Shown here: positions 6,220-7,022 of the stretch, piece after piece
Numbering within the stretch: position 1 is the first letter of the stretch
Layout of the letters: each line of letters starts with the position of its first letter
DNA from: Flavobacteriaceae bacterium UBA3440
GTDB lineage: Bacteria; Bacteroidota; Bacteroidia; Flavobacteriales; Flavobacteriaceae
Direction: 5' to 3'
NCBI GenBank assembly: GCA_002378585.1
Contig: DFSJ01000093.1
Location: 1-7,022, forward strand
Length of the DNA: 7,022 nucleotides
Made by a program: the position numbers and the translations under genes
The notes under the pieces: model-generated
The model's database searches: none
Seen by the model: the letters and a program-made list of their open reading frames with translations, nothing else
What the model was told of the DNA's origin: nothing

Positions 6220-7022
6220 ATGCCTAGAGCCCTATTGTCCACCGCGTTTCTTCTCTCTGCCCTATTTATATCCTGTTCCAAAGACAGTGAAGATGTGGTT
6301 GAGGGGCCAGCAGCGCCAGTAGCTGAAACGCTCAGCGAAGCTGATCGCATTGGTTTGGTGTGGTCCGACGAATTTGATTCAGGAACCGCACCAAATTCAG
6401 CCAACTGGACTTATGAAATCGGTGACGGTAGTGCTCAAGGCATCCCGGGATGGGGTAATGGAGAACAACAATTCTATACCAATAGACCGGAAAATATCGA
6501 CGTAGCCAATGGTTTTTTGACCATCACCGCTCGTGGAGAAAACTATTCAGGTAAAAATTATACTTCTGCCCGAATCAAAACACAAGAAAAATTCAGCTTT
6601 AAGTATGGCCGTATGGTTGTACGTGCCAAACTGCCTAGCAAATCAGGTACATGGCCTGCAGTATGGCTTTTAGGTAATTCTATACCCCAGGTAGGCTGGC
6701 CGCGTTGTGGTGAGATCGATGTAATCGAACAACGAGGTACGGACAAAACAAAAATTATGGGCGCTGTGCACTGGTTCGATCAAGGAACTAATGCCAATGC
6801 CAAATACGACAAAGAAGTAACTGTGGCAGGATTGACTACAGAATTTAAAAAATATACGTTTGAATGGACCCCTACTGTGGTGCGCTATTTTGTGGACAAC
6901 ACAAAATATTTTGAGATGACCATCAATGAAAGTATGCCCTTCAACGACCCATTCTTTATAGTGACCAACATCGCTATGGGAGGTACTTTAGGAGGACCTA
7001 TTCCTAGTGGGTTTTCCACAGA
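6220..7022 (+). CDS. GH16 endo-beta-glucanase lipoprotein, probable laminarinase (3' end cut by window)
   Basis: This predicted surface lipoprotein would hydrolyse internal beta-1,3 (or mixed beta-1,3/1,4) glucan bonds with retention of configuration. The ATG at 6220 starts a lipoprotein signal, MPRALLSTAFLLSALFISC, with Cys19 followed by SKDSED. The GH16 jelly-roll begins near residue 47 (LVWSDEFD) and includes GWGNGEQQFYT (77-87), FKYGRMVVRAKLP (127-139) and GTWPAVWLLG (143-152). The active-site strand is CGEIDVIEQRG (163-173), with nucleophile Glu165, Asp167 and acid/base Glu170 in the ExDxxE beta-bulge form found in laminarinases. GAVHWF (181-186) and NIAMGGTLGG (250-259) follow. The 267 visible codons stay open to the window edge. 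By comparison with the family, only about the last 20-40 catalytic residues should be missing, but further modules could follow. It lies 15 bp after the small lipoprotein gene with no terminator between, so co-transcription is likely. Exact substrate specificity is not settled by motif alone. Confidence 0.93.
   Translation, partial: MPRALLSTAFLLSALFISCSKDSEDVVEGPAAPVAETLSEADRIGLVWSDEFDSGTAPNSANWTYEIGDGSAQGIPGWGNGEQQFYTNRPENIDVANGFLTITARGENYSGKNYTSARIKTQEKFSFKYGRMVVRAKLPSKSGTWPAVWLLGNSIPQVGWPRCGEIDVIEQRGTDKTKIMGAVHWFDQGTNANAKYDKEVTVAGLTTEFKKYTFEWTPTVVRYFVDNTKYFEMTINESMPFNDPFFIVTNIAMGGTLGGPIPSGFST

Noticed and set aside
6099..6404. Minus-strand open frame across the end of the small lipoprotein and start of the GH16 gene
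   Set aside because: It is antisense to two well-supported genes with clear lipoprotein signals and has no recognisable domain.
6558..6746. Minus-strand 62-codon open frame within the GH16 gene
   Set aside because: It is antisense to the GH16 catalytic core and has no support.

Overview
The window looks like chromosomal DNA from a marine or environmental Bacteroidota, most likely of the Flavobacteriia. Four signs point there: a carboxypeptidase-regulatory-domain TonB-dependent receptor, a membrane-tethered propeller/triple-tyrosine/LuxR-type regulator, lipoproteins whose lipidated cysteine is followed by an acidic export-type signal (CSSDDE, CSKDSED), and A-rich leaders without Shine-Dalgarno sites. 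No RNA gene, mobile element or CRISPR array was seen.

Layout: (1) Minus strand, 19-2376: an outer-membrane TonB-dependent receptor of about 785 residues that is not a SusC and has no SusD beside it. (2) 2377-2627: a divergent intergenic region with a plausible Bacteroidota-type promoter for the receptor. (3) Plus strand, 2628-5426: a 932-residue one-component regulator with a periplasmic beta-propeller, a Y_Y_Y domain, one membrane helix, a coiled coil and a C-terminal LuxR-type helix-turn-helix. It has no kinase or receiver domain. (4) 5427-5619: a 193-bp regulatory gap with three CYCTACA direct repeats phased at exactly 11 bp, a TTGTAA pair 17 bp apart and an AT-rich leader hairpin. (5) 5620-6204: a small surface-type lipoprotein of unassigned function, rich in Trp and Gly. 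(6) 6220 to the window end: a GH16 beta-glucanase lipoprotein with an intact EIDVIE catalytic motif, cut by the window edge. It follows the small lipoprotein by only 15 bp.

Inferred model: the GH16 enzyme cuts a beta-glucan, probably a laminarin-like beta-1,3-glucan, at the cell surface. The small lipoprotein may hold the glycan or assist the enzyme. Oligosaccharides reaching the periplasm would be sensed by the propeller regulator, which would act on the promoter upstream of 5620. The divergent TonB receptor may belong to the locus or only be a neighbour. The parts most worth attention are the small lipoprotein family and the 11-bp phased repeats, which could be the operator of a regulator class whose DNA sites are poorly known.
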